From positions 294,342 to 358,341 of the forward strand of contig JBHJGM010000002.1 of the NCBI GenBank assembly GCA_050331815.1: a stretch of DNA of 64,000 nt, given 5' to 3'. Shown here piece after piece: positions 17,252-26,366 of this stretch. A model generated the notes under the pieces. That model did not search any database. It had not been told where the DNA came from and was given only the letters and a program-made list of their open reading frames with translations. Position 1 is the first letter of the stretch. Every line of letters starts with the position of its first letter. Origin of the DNA: JBHJGM01 sp050331815 (GTDB taxonomy: Bacteria > Verrucomicrobiota > Verrucomicrobiia > Opitutales > JBHJGM01). The position numbers and the translations under genes are program-made.

Positions 17252-17515
17252 TCACGCATCTTCTTTTCCAAAGTCCATTTCATCAGCGCCTTCGAGCGCC
17301 AGATCCCCGCGCGTTTCGCGTATCTGCTCCAATGTTGCCTGCGCTTTGCCCAGTTGGCTTTCGCAGTTCCGCCACAGCTTCACGCCTTCCTCGTACTTGG
17401 TCACCATTTCCGCCAGAGCGATCTCACCGCTTTCCATCTGCATGATGAGCGTTTCCAGGCGCTCGACGGCTTGTTCGTACGGCAGCGCTTCGGCGCTCTT
17501 TTTACGGGCTGACAT
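17252..17515 (-). CDS. xseB: Exodeoxyribonuclease VII small subunit
   Basis: This 87-residue small subunit pairs with XseA to degrade single-stranded DNA. It shows the family pattern YEQAVERLETLIMQMESGE...LAEMVTKYEEGVKLWRNC, a two-helix coiled hairpin. The length is normal for XseB. It precedes dxs in the same direction. xseA and an ispA homologue are not in this window. Confidence 0.93.
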   Translation of the reverse strand: MSARKKSAEALPYEQAVERLETLIMQMESGEIALAEMVTKYEEGVKLWRNCESQLGKAQATLEQIRETRGDLALEGADEMDFGKEDA

Positions 17516-17667
17516 TCAGGCGGTGGGGTTCCCTCTCTTCTCGAACACGAGACTTGCAAAAAACGTGCCGGAGTTCAACCGGCGATTTTGCGCCTTCATT
17601 TTCGTCCGTCGGTGTCTTTTCCAGGGGTTGCTCAATCAACGTCGCCGGACATGATGCTTACAGTTTC

Positions 17668-18975
17668 ATGGACCTCTTTTTAATTGTTCTGGCGCTCCTG
17701 TTAGCGGCCAAAGTCGCCTGCGAATGCCTGCTCAGCGCGCTCAACCGCCGTCACGTGAGGGCCAACGCAACCGCAGTCCCCGCCGCTTTTGCCGATGTCA
17801 TCGACGCCGATACCTACCGCAAATCGGTCGAATACACACTTGCGCGCAGTCGCTTCGGCACCCTGCAGGATTGTTTCAGCGGTGTCTTTCTGGGGCTGAT
17901 TCTATTTTCGGGCTGGCTGCCGGGATTTGTCGGCGTGCTCCCCTGGCTGTACGACGCGCTGTCGGGTCTCTTCAGCGCCAACCCATATGGCATCTGGGCG
18001 CAAGCGGTCGTGCTTTTTGCAGTCGGCATGTTGCTCAGTCTGCCTGGGCTGCCCTTCGAATACTACAGCCAATTCCGCCTGGAGGCGCGCTTCGGCTTCA
18101 ACCGAATGACCCTGCAACTCTGGCTTTCTGACAAGCTCAAGGGCACCGCGATTGCCGCGCTGATCGGCATCCCGTTGCTGGCGTTGCTTTTGTGGTTTTT
18201 CAACCTGCTGCCGCAAACTTGGTGGCTTTGGGGCTTCCTCGCGTTGTTTACCTTTCAACTGCTAATGCTTGTTCTGTACCCGCGGCTGATCCTGCCACTG
18301 TTCAACAAGCTTTCGCCGCTGCCCGAGGGCGAACTCCGCAACCGCCTCCTCGAACTGGCCAACCGCACCGGCTTTAACGCCCAGACCATTCAAGTCATCG
18401 ATGGCAGCAAGCGCTCCACCCATTCCAACGCCTTCTTTACGGGCTTTGGGCGCTTCCGCCGCATCGTGCTCTACGATGTGCTGATCGAACAGCTCGAGCA
18501 GCGTGAACTCGAGGCGGTCCTCGCTCATGAAATCGGCCACTACAAACTCGGCCACATCCCCAAGATGCTCGTGGTCGGGGCCGGCTTCAGTCTGCTGGGC
18601 TTCGCCATTCTGGGCTGGCTGGCCGCACAGCCGTGGTTCATCGGCGCGTTTGGCTTCGACGCGCAGATCGCCTTCCTCTGGGTTGGCGGGCAGCCGCCCT
18701 CCGTCGCCCCCGCCTTGCTGCTTTTTTCATTGCTCAGCGGTATCGTGACCTTCTGGTTTGGCCCGCTTGGGCATTTCTGGAGCCGTAAGCACGAGTATGA
18801 GGCCGATGCCTTCGCCCGCCAGGCTATGCAAAGCCCTGCGCCGCTCATCACTTCTCTGCGCAAGCTCCACACCAAGAACCTGGGCAACCTCACCCCGCAC
18901 CCGGCCTTCAGCGCTTTTTATTACTCTCACCCAACCCTGGTTGAACGCGAGGCCGCGCTCAATGGCCCCGCTTGA
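17668..18975 (+). CDS. M48 family metalloprotease, Ste24/CAAX-protease type
   Basis: This is a 435-residue integral membrane zinc protease. An N-terminal M48_N-like domain with several membrane segments spans residues 1-200. The zinc motif HEIGHYKLGH is near residue 286, and the third ligand Glu sits in KHEYEADAFA near residue 375, both hallmarks of the Ste24 family. GSKRSTHSNAFFTGFG is the conserved substrate-cleft block before it. The bacterial role is usually membrane protein quality control; a prenyl-protein substrate is not implied. ATG 17668 is preferred to an upstream in-frame start at 17554 because the family begins at this hydrophobic segment. It is divergent from xseB-dxs. Confidence 0.93.
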   Translation: MDLFLIVLALLLAAKVACECLLSALNRRHVRANATAVPAAFADVIDADTYRKSVEYTLARSRFGTLQDCFSGVFLGLILFSGWLPGFVGVLPWLYDALSGLFSANPYGIWAQAVVLFAVGMLLSLPGLPFEYYSQFRLEARFGFNRMTLQLWLSDKLKGTAIAALIGIPLLALLLWFFNLLPQTWWLWGFLALFTFQLLMLVLYPRLILPLFNKLSPLPEGELRNRLLELANRTGFNAQTIQVIDGSKRSTHSNAFFTGFGRFRRIVLYDVLIEQLEQRELEAVLAHEIGHYKLGHIPKMLVVGAGFSLLGFAILGWLAAQPWFIGAFGFDAQIAFLWVGGQPPSVAPALLLFSLLSGIVTFWFGPLGHFWSRKHEYEADAFARQAMQSPAPLITSLRKLHTKNLGNLTPHPAFSAFYYSHPTLVEREAALNGPA

Positions 18976-19325
18976 TGCCTTCAGGCTCCCCCGAGGCCGT
19001 GACTGAATCCAGCGAACGGACATCTCCCAAGGAAAAACCGGTCTCCGAGCGTGGCTGGCCATGGTTGCTCGTACCCTGGATCGGTATGCTGCTGATGGGA
19101 GTGGTGGCCCTGGTCGCTGATCACCTGAGCGACCTCGGCGAGAACGCCGTCTGGTTCTGGCTCGCGGCACCCGGGGCCTATATTGTTCTCAAGATCCTGA
19201 CGATTACCATCCTTGCCGTCCGCAACAACTCCTTCTATTGCATTATCGCTGCCTGTGCCTTTCCAGCGGAAGCCCTCGTTGTGGGCCTTCTTGCCATTTT
19301 GCTCCTGCAAGCGCTCGAATCCTGA
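18975..19325 (+). CDS. Small membrane protein downstream of the M48 protease
   Basis: This 116-residue protein has a polar N-terminus of about 28 residues and three hydrophobic segments (WLLVPWIGMLLMGVVAL, WFWLAAPGAYIVLKILTITIL, IIAACAFPAEALVVGLLAILLL). Its ATG overlaps the protease stop by one base (TGATG), so it is translationally coupled to that gene and may act with it. I do not recognise the family. Confidence 0.75.
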   Translation: MPSGSPEAVTESSERTSPKEKPVSERGWPWLLVPWIGMLLMGVVALVADHLSDLGENAVWFWLAAPGAYIVLKILTITILAVRNNSFYCIIAACAFPAEALVVGLLAILLLQALES

Positions 19326-19394
19326 AACACCCGCCCATGCACCCGGTTCCAAGTGATAGGACTCAAGGACCGCGCCCAAGCATTTACTTCGTTC

Positions 19395-20804
19395 ATGAAA
19401 TTTAACTACCGAGCCCGCGATGCCGACGGACGCACCGTTTCCGGCACCCTGGAAGCGCCTGATCGCAAGGGAGCCGTGCGGGCCTTGCGGGCACGCCGTG
19501 TCCAGCCCGTGGAGGTGGCACCAGCCAAGGGTGGGGGACGCTCCACCCGCGCTCCGATGAAGTCCGCGGAGTCGCCTGCAGCCAACGGGGCCAACGGACA
19601 TGCCGCGGAGGAAAAGCCCGCGCGCGCCTCAATAGTAGCCCGCGCCGCCCGCGAGAAACCCAAAAGCCCCGACCGCGCGGCCCTTGCCCAAAGCGATGTC
19701 GCTCCTGCCGAGGAAGCCAAACCGCCCAGCCGCCCCTTGTTTGGCTTCGGCGGCGGTGAAAAAAAGCTCAGCCGCAAAGCCGCGCTGCCTTTCCTGTCCA
19801 AGCTGCACCAGTTGCACTCCAGCGGGATGCCTCTAGGCGACTCGGTCAGCCTGATGGCCCAACGCCTGACCGACCCCGGCATGAAACAGCTGGCCGACAG
19901 CCACTGGCGCGAACTTTCGGAAGGCCACACCTTTGCCGCCTCCATGCGCCGGCGGTCGGACGTGTACGACTCCTCGCTGAGTTACCTGGTCGAGGCGGGC
20001 GAGGCCACCGGCAACCTCGCACCCATCCTCGCCGACATCATCGAATACCTGGAGCAGACCGAGGAACTCGAGCGCACCATCAAAAAGAAGCTGGCCTATC
20101 CGGTCTTCCTGATGGTCATGGGCCTGTTCGTGGGGGTCTTCATCGTGACCTTTTTGCTGCCGCGCATCCAGGGCATGATCGAAAAGATGGGCGACCAGAT
20201 GAGCACCTCCGCCGCCATCCTGATCGGCCTGTCCGAGGGCGCGGTCATCTACGGGCCGTGGATTGTGCTTTCGCTGGTCTTTGCCGTGCTTGGCTTCATC
20301 CAGTGGCGCAAGACTGACAACGGGCGCTGGACCACCGACAAGTGGATGACTCACATCCCGCTAATTGGTGCCATCGTTCGCGCCTCGGAGGTCTGCCGCG
20401 TCTCTAACGTCATTGCGGCGCTCCTTTCCAACGGGGTTAACACCACCGAAACCCTTCGCCTGGCAGAAAATACCATCAAAAACCAGCCCATGCGAGCCCA
20501 GTTCGCTGCCTCGCGCCAGCTCATCAACGACGGCGCGCCTTTTTCCGCCGCCTTCAAGCGACATGCCTTTTTCGAGGAGATGGACATCGACATCCTCTCC
20601 GTCGGTGAGAACACCGGCAGTCTGGTGGCCAGCTTCAAGCAGATCTTCACCACCCAGAGCCGCGCCCTCAACGGGCACTTCGACAAGCTGATCAAGGGCC
20701 TGACCTCCCTGGCCATGACCACCGCCTTGGCATTCGTCGCGCTCATCGTGTTCTCGGTGGTCACTTCGGTCCTGCAGCTCTCCAGTTCGTTGCAGAATCG
20801 TTAA
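19395..20804 (+). CDS. Type II secretion / type IV pilus inner-membrane platform protein (GspF/PilC family)
   Basis: This is a 469-residue member of the GspF/PilC family, the inner-membrane platform of type II secretion and type IV pilus machines. It begins KFNYRARDADGRTVSGTL, the usual N-terminus. A 90-residue Ala/Pro/Lys-rich linker follows, longer than in typical members. Two T2SSF domains are visible, one from about residue 130 (LPFLSKLHQLHSSGMPLGDS) and one from about 315 (AALLSNGVNTTETLRLAEN), with membrane segments near 235, 285 and 455. No pilin, ATPase or secretin gene is nearby, so it stands alone. Confidence 0.9.
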   Translation: MKFNYRARDADGRTVSGTLEAPDRKGAVRALRARRVQPVEVAPAKGGGRSTRAPMKSAESPAANGANGHAAEEKPARASIVARAAREKPKSPDRAALAQSDVAPAEEAKPPSRPLFGFGGGEKKLSRKAALPFLSKLHQLHSSGMPLGDSVSLMAQRLTDPGMKQLADSHWRELSEGHTFAASMRRRSDVYDSSLSYLVEAGEATGNLAPILADIIEYLEQTEELERTIKKKLAYPVFLMVMGLFVGVFIVTFLLPRIQGMIEKMGDQMSTSAAILIGLSEGAVIYGPWIVLSLVFAVLGFIQWRKTDNGRWTTDKWMTHIPLIGAIVRASEVCRVSNVIAALLSNGVNTTETLRLAENTIKNQPMRAQFAASRQLINDGAPFSAAFKRHAFFEEMDIDILSVGENTGSLVASFKQIFTTQSRALNGHFDKLIKGLTSLAMTTALAFVALIVFSVVTSVLQLSSSLQNR

Positions 20805-20879
20805 ATCTTCCACGCGCGGCGGTGGCATCCCCAGCGGTTGCTTGACCTTGCCTGCATCCTGCGGCATCAGCCCAAAATC

Positions 20880-21485
20880 ATGGATACATTTGCCGCCATC
20901 GAAGCCCGTCGGGCCGTCAAACACTACGACCCGGAGCACCGTTTCACCGAAGAGGAAATCCAGAAGCTCTTCGAAAACGCCATCCTTTCGCCCACTTCCT
21001 TCAACATCCAGAATTGGCGCTTCCTCGCCGTTACCGACCCGGAGCTGCGCAAGGATCTGCGGGCCGCTGCCTGGGATCAGGCCCAGGTGACCGACGCCTC
21101 TCTGCTTGTCATCTGTTGTGCCGACTTGAAATCTTGGGATCGCGAACCGTCTCGCTACTGGCGTAACGCGCCGGAAGCTGTGCGCAACTTCATGGTCCCG
21201 GCCATTGGCGACTTTTACCGTGGCAACGAAGCCATTCAGCGCGACGAGGCCATGCGCTCGGTCGGCATCGCCGGGCAAACGCTCATGCTCTCGGCCAAGG
21301 CCATGGGCTACGACTCCTGCCCGATGATCGGCTTCGACCCAGAGAAGGTCGCCGCGCTCATCAACCTGCCCGGAGATTACGTGATCGGCATGTTCATCAC
21401 CATCGGCAAGGCCACCAAGGCCGCCTGGCCCCGCGCCGGTCAGCTCTCCCTCGACGAAGTCCTCATCCGTGACCGCTTCAGCTAA
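20880..21485 (+). CDS. Nitroreductase family protein
   Basis: This is a 201-residue FMN-dependent nitroreductase-like oxidoreductase. The N-terminal AIEARRAVKHYDPEHRF block and ILSPTSFNIQNWRF (the SPTSxNxQPW-type FMN-binding motif) are clear, and MGYDSCPMIGFDPEKV followed by MFITIGKA forms the usual C-terminal part. ATG 20880 puts the conserved DTFAAIEARRA at the very N-terminus. The physiological substrate cannot be inferred. It is convergent with the next gene, leaving 9 bp between them. Confidence 0.92.
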   Translation: MDTFAAIEARRAVKHYDPEHRFTEEEIQKLFENAILSPTSFNIQNWRFLAVTDPELRKDLRAAAWDQAQVTDASLLVICCADLKSWDREPSRYWRNAPEAVRNFMVPAIGDFYRGNEAIQRDEAMRSVGIAGQTLMLSAKAMGYDSCPMIGFDPEKVAALINLPGDYVIGMFITIGKATKAAWPRAGQLSLDEVLIRDRFS

Positions 21486-21494
21486 GCGCACGCC

Positions 21495-23291
21495 TTAGCG
21501 TCTGCCGCGGCCTTCCAGCTCGCGCGCGATGCTGTGCAGCTCGTAGCGTGCGCGGGCTACGCGTCGCTCCATCTGCCGCTCAAAGCGCTCGACTCCCAGC
21601 ATCGGTTGCGCCCATTCCTGCAGAAGCTCCCAAGCGGGCGTCCCCTTCAACGTGGGCTCGGGCTCCCGCAGGACCGTTCCGGAAAAGCCCAGCCCGTGCC
21701 GCTTGCACAACCAGTTGGCAACCGCCACCGTCGCAACCGCCGGTTGATGCCGTAGCGGTGCATCCTGCGGCTTACCGTGAAACCCGATCACGCTCGGGAA
21801 CGGCTCGGGCAGACCGTTTTCCTCCGCGTAAAACGCACCGATCGCCTCGTGATCGGTTTCAAAGAGATCGCGCTCCAAATCCACCAGCGGACGCCCTTCC
21901 GCCAGCGCCAGCGCCAGGGCCTTCTTGTAAGCTTCGGCGTAGCGCTGCGACAGCAGAATCTTCCCCACGTCGTGCAGCAAGCCGGCAAGGTAGATGCCGG
22001 GCAGGGCAGGGGCGTTCAAGACCTCTAGCACATCCTCGCACAAAATCGCGCAGCCAACCTGATGGCTCCAGAAGGCCTGCCAGTCGAAGCCGGTAAACTG
22101 CCGGTTCAGGTCCGCGCCTTCGTTCAGCGAAGCCGTGAGGACCCGCACCCGTCGCGTCCCTAGCAGCTGTACCGCCATACGCACGTCCTCGATGGGCGTG
22201 GCGGGGGCCACGTAACCGGAGTTCGCCAGCGAAAGCACGCGTGTCGTCAGACCGGCCTCCCGGGAAATCCAGGCGGTCACCTGCTCCAGGTCCAGGTCGT
22301 CCTGTTGCAGCAGCCGCCCGATGGCGTTGGCCACGCTGGCAAAAACCGGGAACGGCTGTCCCCGGGCGATTTGGGCTAGCTCCGAGTCGGCGGCTTCCTC
22401 GGGTTCGACAGAGGGAGCCAGCACCGTCTTGACCGCCTCCGTGAAGGGGATCGGTGCTTCCGCCTCGCTGGCGGACGGTGCCGGTGTCGGCTGCAAAACA
22501 GAGACCACGTCGATCACCGCTTCGCCGCCCCGACCTTCTACATCTTCGGGATCCGGCTTGCGCGGCACCCATACGGACGAAAAGGGCAGAGAGCGCTGCC
22601 GTGCCTCGATCACCTTGCCGGCCAGACGTAGCTGCCCCAGGCCGTTTTCCAGCGAAACCGTGTCACCCGTCGCGCGGGCCTCTACCAGCGCCTGCGTCAC
22701 GTGCCCCAGCGCTTCAAAGCCCAGCTGCGACGCCCGCGCGGTAACAGCGGCCAGGGATCGCGTTTTCTCTTTGCGCGAGTCGGGCCCTCCGCCTCCACGC
22801 AGCGCCACTTCACATTGGATGACCGACTCCAGCGCGGCATGCACCAGCGACGGGTAATCGTCCTTTAAAATACCTTCTGCCGCGCAAACTTTCGGAATCG
22901 GCTCAAAATGCGCGGTGCGCCAGTCGATGCGCTCAGCTTTCAGGATTTCCGCCAGCAGTTGCGCGGGTTTTGCAGGCTTGATCAAGTAATTTTGCACGCC
23001 CAGCTCCAAAGCCTCGGCCACCAGCGCGCGGCTTTTTTCCCGCGTGCAGATGGAGACCGGCATCGCCGCCAGCAACGCGTTTGCCCGCACCTTTTGTAGC
23101 AACTCCAACCCACTGCCCCGGCCCGCGGCGGGGTCCAACAGCAGCAGATCCGCGCCCCCCAACTCGCGCAGCAGACGCCAGGCCCCGGCCTCGTCGAAGG
23201 CCGCGTGCAGCGAGTGCTCGCGCGCCTCCAGCACGCGCCGCAACCGACCGACGAAGCCAGCGTCGGCGTCCATGATTAAAATACGCGCCAT
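21495..23291 (-). CDS. Response regulator with C-terminal HDOD domain
   Basis: This is a 598-residue cytoplasmic signalling protein. Residues 1-120 form a receiver domain (ILIMDAD start, probable phospho-acceptor Asp53 in LLLLDPAAG, and the Lys in YLIKPAKP). A central helical region of about 170 residues and a Pro/Ala/Glu-rich linker follow. The HDOD domain occupies about residues 310-510, with the core LAGLLHDVGKILLSQRYAEAY still HD-like. HDOD proteins typically relay signals to motility, cell-cycle or second-messenger systems without phosphohydrolase activity. No cognate kinase is adjacent. Confidence 0.88.
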   Translation of the reverse strand: MARILIMDADAGFVGRLRRVLEAREHSLHAAFDEAGAWRLLRELGGADLLLLDPAAGRGSGLELLQKVRANALLAAMPVSICTREKSRALVAEALELGVQNYLIKPAKPAQLLAEILKAERIDWRTAHFEPIPKVCAAEGILKDDYPSLVHAALESVIQCEVALRGGGGPDSRKEKTRSLAAVTARASQLGFEALGHVTQALVEARATGDTVSLENGLGQLRLAGKVIEARQRSLPFSSVWVPRKPDPEDVEGRGGEAVIDVVSVLQPTPAPSASEAEAPIPFTEAVKTVLAPSVEPEEAADSELAQIARGQPFPVFASVANAIGRLLQQDDLDLEQVTAWISREAGLTTRVLSLANSGYVAPATPIEDVRMAVQLLGTRRVRVLTASLNEGADLNRQFTGFDWQAFWSHQVGCAILCEDVLEVLNAPALPGIYLAGLLHDVGKILLSQRYAEAYKKALALALAEGRPLVDLERDLFETDHEAIGAFYAEENGLPEPFPSVIGFHGKPQDAPLRHQPAVATVAVANWLCKRHGLGFSGTVLREPEPTLKGTPAWELLQEWAQPMLGVERFERQMERRVARARYELHSIARELEGRGRR

Positions 23292-23622
23292 ATCAATTTA
23301 CATCGTAGCGGCGCAGGCTGAGTGCGCAGGAGCTTTCATTGGCCAGAGCTTGTTTATCGACGAATTGCGGCAGGCCTCAACGTCCGCGCGACGCACAAAG
23401 TCTCCGCATTAAAAAATCTCCCATGTTTCGTATTGACAGATATGCAATCAGACAGAAACTTTCGCCCCTTTGCACCACACAGGGCTCCTTCTCAGGTCGT
23501 AACCGTACGCGGGAAGTTACGCTCAGGTATCGCACACTTCACTTAGAGTCTCTCTGAAAAATCCCTCCTGCTCGCTTTCGTATTTTCAGACAGAACCTTG
23601 CTAAGCTAACTCACCCTCGACT
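23292..23622 (+). other. 331-bp divergent intergenic region
   Basis: This region separates the REC-HDOD gene from the ribbon-helix-helix gene and should hold both promoters. A TTGACA hexamer is at 23433-23438, but no convincing -10 box lies 16-18 bases downstream of it. Short frames here have no family resemblance. Confidence 0.35.
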
Positions 23623-23814
23623 ATGCCGAAAAAGAAGAAGACCGCCTCTCGCGCGCCCGGGATGACTCAGATTTCGATCAGTCTGCCCAGCGACCTTGTC
23701 GCCAAGATCGACCAGATGGCCGATGCCGAAAATCGCAATCGCTCGAATTTTATCGCGACTCAACTGGCGCGTTTCTACGAGAGCGCTGCGGGTAAAAAAC
23801 TCGCCACCAAGTAG
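23623..23814 (+). CDS. Ribbon-helix-helix (CopG-like) protein
   Basis: This 63-residue protein has a basic N-terminal tail (PKKKKTASRAP) followed by the ribbon-helix-helix pattern TQISISLPSDLVAKIDQMA...NRNRSNFIATQLARFYE. That is a beta strand for DNA contact, then two helices with the conserved turn. Such proteins dimerise and bind operators. No toxin gene follows it, so an antitoxin role is not supported. An intrinsic terminator follows at 23885. Confidence 0.85.
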   Translation: MPKKKKTASRAPGMTQISISLPSDLVAKIDQMADAENRNRSNFIATQLARFYESAAGKKLATK

Positions 23815-23884
23815 TCAGCCCAGCCGCGCGCAACCACGCGCCGCCTAGCTTCGCCCGCCAGGAAACATCTTTTCTCCCACGCAC

Positions 23885-23917
23885 CGGCTTGCCTTTCCTG
23901 GCAAGCCGATTGTTTTT
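23885..23917 (+). terminator. Intrinsic terminator after the ribbon-helix-helix gene
   Basis: A 9-bp perfect stem CGGCTTGCC / GGCAAGCCG with a 6-base loop is followed by a T-rich tract (ATTGTTTTTT). It insulates the upstream small gene from queF, whose start is 24 bp further on. Confidence 0.85.
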
Positions 23918-23940
23918 TGCCAGCCGAGCTAACCCATACA

Positions 23941-24330
23941 ATGAAAGCCCCACTGGAAACCTTTCCCAATCCTGAACCGGCGCGTGATTTCCTTATCCGC
24001 CACCTCGCCGAGGAGTTCACTTCCGTCTGCCCCAAGACCGGTCACCCAGACTTCGCCCAGGTTCTGTTGTCATACATCCCGGCGAAAACCTGCCTCGAGC
24101 TCAAGGCCTACAAAATTTACCTTCAGGGCTTTCGCAACGAGGGCATCTTCTACGAGGCTGTGACCAATCGTATTTTGGCGGACCTGGCCGAGGCGTGCAC
24201 ACCCAAGTGGATGCGCATCGAGACTATCTGGACCGGTCGCGGTGGCATTCGCTCGGTCCTCCATGCCGAGTATCCGACCGAAGGATACACCCCCACCATT
24301 CAAGTGCCGCCCCTGGTCACACTGCCCTGA
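23941..24330 (+). CDS. queF: NADPH-dependent 7-cyano-7-deazaguanine reductase (short-form QueF)
   Basis: This enzyme reduces the nitrile preQ0 to the amine preQ1 in queuosine biosynthesis. It has 129 residues, the short-form (YkvM-like) length. The active-site block TSVCPKTGHPDF carries the nucleophile Cys30 and the proton donor Asp37. The NADPH motif ELKAYKIYLQGFRNEGIFYE (family E(S/L)K(S)YK...FRNEG) is intact. ATG 23941 is chosen over an upstream in-frame start. The gene faces the queCDE genes, ending 23 bp from queE, so the four enzymes to preQ1 are clustered but in two transcription units. Confidence 0.95.
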   Translation: MKAPLETFPNPEPARDFLIRHLAEEFTSVCPKTGHPDFAQVLLSYIPAKTCLELKAYKIYLQGFRNEGIFYEAVTNRILADLAEACTPKWMRIETIWTGRGGIRSVLHAEYPTEGYTPTIQVPPLVTLP

Positions 24331-24353
24331 CGACTGCTTGCGTTGTCGTGGGC

Positions 24354-25076
24354 TCAGTAGCCAAGCGCCGGATCCCCACCCAGCGGGGCGGGCGCTTGCG
24401 CATGCGGGTCCATCGCATCCACCCGGTAGAGCTTGTGCAATTGCCAGCCCGCGCGTGGGCAGATACGCACCCGGTCGTCAGATGACCGCCAGCCCGTCTT
24501 CACCGCCTGCGAGATCGCGGACAGCACCGCGCGGTTCTCACGCTGACTCCATTCTGGGTGCAGCCAGACGACGCATCCCGGCTTCAATTGCGGCGCAATC
24601 GTCTCAAGCCAGCCGCCAATACTTCGCGGCGACTCCACGATGATCTTCAACTCATCCGCCTGAGCGAGCACCTCCGCCAACGGCGCAGCGTCCCACTTCG
24701 GGCTGACCGTCACCCAGTCAAAGGCCCCTTTCAGTGCGAAAGCCCCCGACGTCTCCAGATGCACCTGCAGCCCGCTTTCGTGCAGCGCGCGGGTCAGCGG
24801 CGTCAGATCGTGAATCGCCGGCTCGCCCCCGGTTATCACCACAAACTCCGGATCCGAGGCCAGCGCCCGTTCAACCAGCGCTCCCGGCATGCAGCGTTCG
24901 ATCGTCTGCGGAATGTAATCCGGGTGCCAGGTCCCGGCCGCATCACACCAGGCACATTTCACCGGACAACCAAAGGTACGGATGAAGTAGGCGGCCCGAC
25001 CCATGTGACACCCCTCGCCCTGCCACGTGGCGAAGCATTCGTGCACCGGCAGGCGTTTTTCTGTCTCCTGACTCAA
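24354..25076 (-). CDS. queE: 7-carboxy-7-deazaguanine synthase
   Basis: This radical SAM enzyme converts 6-carboxytetrahydropterin to 7-carboxy-7-deazaguanine. The cluster motif is GCPVKCAWCD (CX3CX2C), preceded by the QueE-typical FATWQGEGCHMGRAAYFIRT. VITGGEPAIHDL and VHLETSGAF are the SAM-binding and substrate blocks. The start is read as TTG at 25076: it has an AGGGGAGA ribosome site about 9 bases upstream, begins 19 bp after queD and gives a normal 240-residue protein. The open frame upstream of this runs through queD and lacks a site. Confidence 0.92.
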   Translation of the reverse strand: MSQETEKRLPVHECFATWQGEGCHMGRAAYFIRTFGCPVKCAWCDAAGTWHPDYIPQTIERCMPGALVERALASDPEFVVITGGEPAIHDLTPLTRALHESGLQVHLETSGAFALKGAFDWVTVSPKWDAAPLAEVLAQADELKIIVESPRSIGGWLETIAPQLKPGCVVWLHPEWSQRENRAVLSAISQAVKTGWRSSDDRVRICPRAGWQLHKLYRVDAMDPHAQAPAPLGGDPALGY

Positions 25077-25095
25077 TTGAGAAAGTCTCCCCTGG

Positions 25096-25563
25096 CTACG
25101 TCTGCAGGCGCGGTGCGGCTGGCGGGTCCATGGGTTGGTGCCCGTAGCACGCTGAGTTTTTCGAGTCCTCGAAGAGTTCGATGGCTTGAACCCAGGCTCG
25201 CCCTTCGGTGTCTGCGCGCACCAGGGCATCAAACGCCTGAAAGATATACTTTGCCAGCCCCTCGCAGGATGGACTGGGCACCATCAGCACCTTCCAGGCT
25301 TTTGGAGCCGCCGCCACCAGCGTTTCGCGTAGCGGATCGTCTTCGGCCAGCACGCAGGCATGGTCTAGTTTCTCGGCAATCCACGCCTTGAGGTATTTCA
25401 GCCGCCCGAAATCCACCACGAAGTCGTTAGCGTCCAACTCGCTGCAGCCAAAGACGACCCCGATGGCCCAGTTGTGCCCATGGATGTAAGCGCAGTGTCC
25501 GTCATGCCGCCACTGCCGGTGGGCAAAAGGGATGTCCGCGTAGAGTTTTCGGCAGGTCAGCAT
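25096..25563 (-). CDS. queD: 6-carboxy-5,6,7,8-tetrahydropterin synthase
   Basis: This enzyme makes 6-carboxytetrahydropterin from dihydroneopterin triphosphate, in the queuosine and preQ0 pathway. It has 155 residues of the PTPS/QueD fold. Zinc ligands and the catalytic Cys are in FAHRQWRHDGHCAYIHGHNW, with VDFGRLK and LDHACVL as the other family blocks. ATG 25563 has AAGAGA just upstream and starts the protein at the conserved first strand. It lies between queC and queE in one operon. Confidence 0.94.
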   Translation of the reverse strand: MLTCRKLYADIPFAHRQWRHDGHCAYIHGHNWAIGVVFGCSELDANDFVVDFGRLKYLKAWIAEKLDHACVLAEDDPLRETLVAAAPKAWKVLMVPSPSCEGLAKYIFQAFDALVRADTEGRAWVQAIELFEDSKNSACYGHQPMDPPAAPRLQT

Positions 25564-25628
25564 TTTCTCTTTTGAACCAGCGTCATTCAGCCAGAGCAAT
25601 CTCAACCGCCGCATTTCCCACGCGCTTA

Positions 25629-26366
25629 TCAGCTCAAACGCCAACCGGCCTCGGCCAGGGCTTCCGTCGTGGGCGCCTGCGCATCGTAAACGGTGGGATC
25701 TTCAACACCGGCCAGATAAAAGGCTTCCCGGCGCTCGATGCAGGTGCCACACACCCCGCAATGAAATTCACCTCCTTCGTAGCAGGACCAGGTTTTTCCT
25801 AAGGGCGCTCCAAGTCGCGCGCCTTCACGCACAATGTCCGCTTTTGACCAGCCGACGAACGGCCGCGCCAATACCAGAGGATTCCAGTCGGCCAGCCCCA
25901 GCGCCGCGTTCATGGCCTCGGCAAAGGCTTCGCGGCAGTCTGGATAGATCGCGTGGTCACCCGAATGCGCCGCGTAAGCCACTTTGCGGGCCCCCTTTGA
26001 AATGGCCCAGCCACTGGCAATACTCAGCAGTATCATGTTTCTGTTGGGGACGACCGTCGACTTCATCGCCTCTTCCGTATAATGTCCCTTCGGAACTGCC
26101 ACTGACAGGTCGGTCAGGCTGCTCCCGCCCAACAGCCCTTGCAGCTGGGAAAAATCCGCAACCAGGTGCTCCTCGAGCCGACCGCTGAATCGGCTCCCGG
26201 CTGCCTGGGCCTCCGCGGCGATCGCCCGGGCAGCTTCGATCTCTCTGCCGTGACGCTGGCCGTAATTCATTGTCAGGGCCCATACGTGCGCCCCCTGATT
26301 CAACAGGTGCCAAAGCAGTACACTCGAATCGAGACCGCCCGAAAAAACCAGCACAACTGGCTCCAT
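25629..26366 (-). CDS. queC: 7-cyano-7-deazaguanine synthase
   Basis: This ATP-dependent enzyme converts 7-carboxy-7-deazaguanine to preQ0. The PP-loop SGGLDSSVLL is right at the N-terminus and NYGQRHGREIEAA follows it. The C-terminal zinc cluster is visible in WSCYEGGEFHCGVCGTCIERREAF. About 245 residues gives a normal family length when ATG 26366 is used; an upstream in-frame Met at 26465 would add a lysine-rich tail not typical of the family. It is first in the queC-queD-queE order. Confidence 0.95.
   Translation of the reverse strand: MEPVVLVFSGGLDSSVLLWHLLNQGAHVWALTMNYGQRHGREIEAARAIAAEAQAAGSRFSGRLEEHLVADFSQLQGLLGGSSLTDLSVAVPKGHYTEEAMKSTVVPNRNMILLSIASGWAISKGARKVAYAAHSGDHAIYPDCREAFAEAMNAALGLADWNPLVLARPFVGWSKADIVREGARLGAPLGKTWSCYEGGEFHCGVCGTCIERREAFYLAGVEDPTVYDAQAPTTEALAEAGWRLS

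Noticed and set aside
20361..21491. Minus-strand 376-codon frame opposite the PilC and nitroreductase genes
   Set aside because: It lies across two clearly recognised genes on the other strand and their gap; its composition is that of an antisense shadow.
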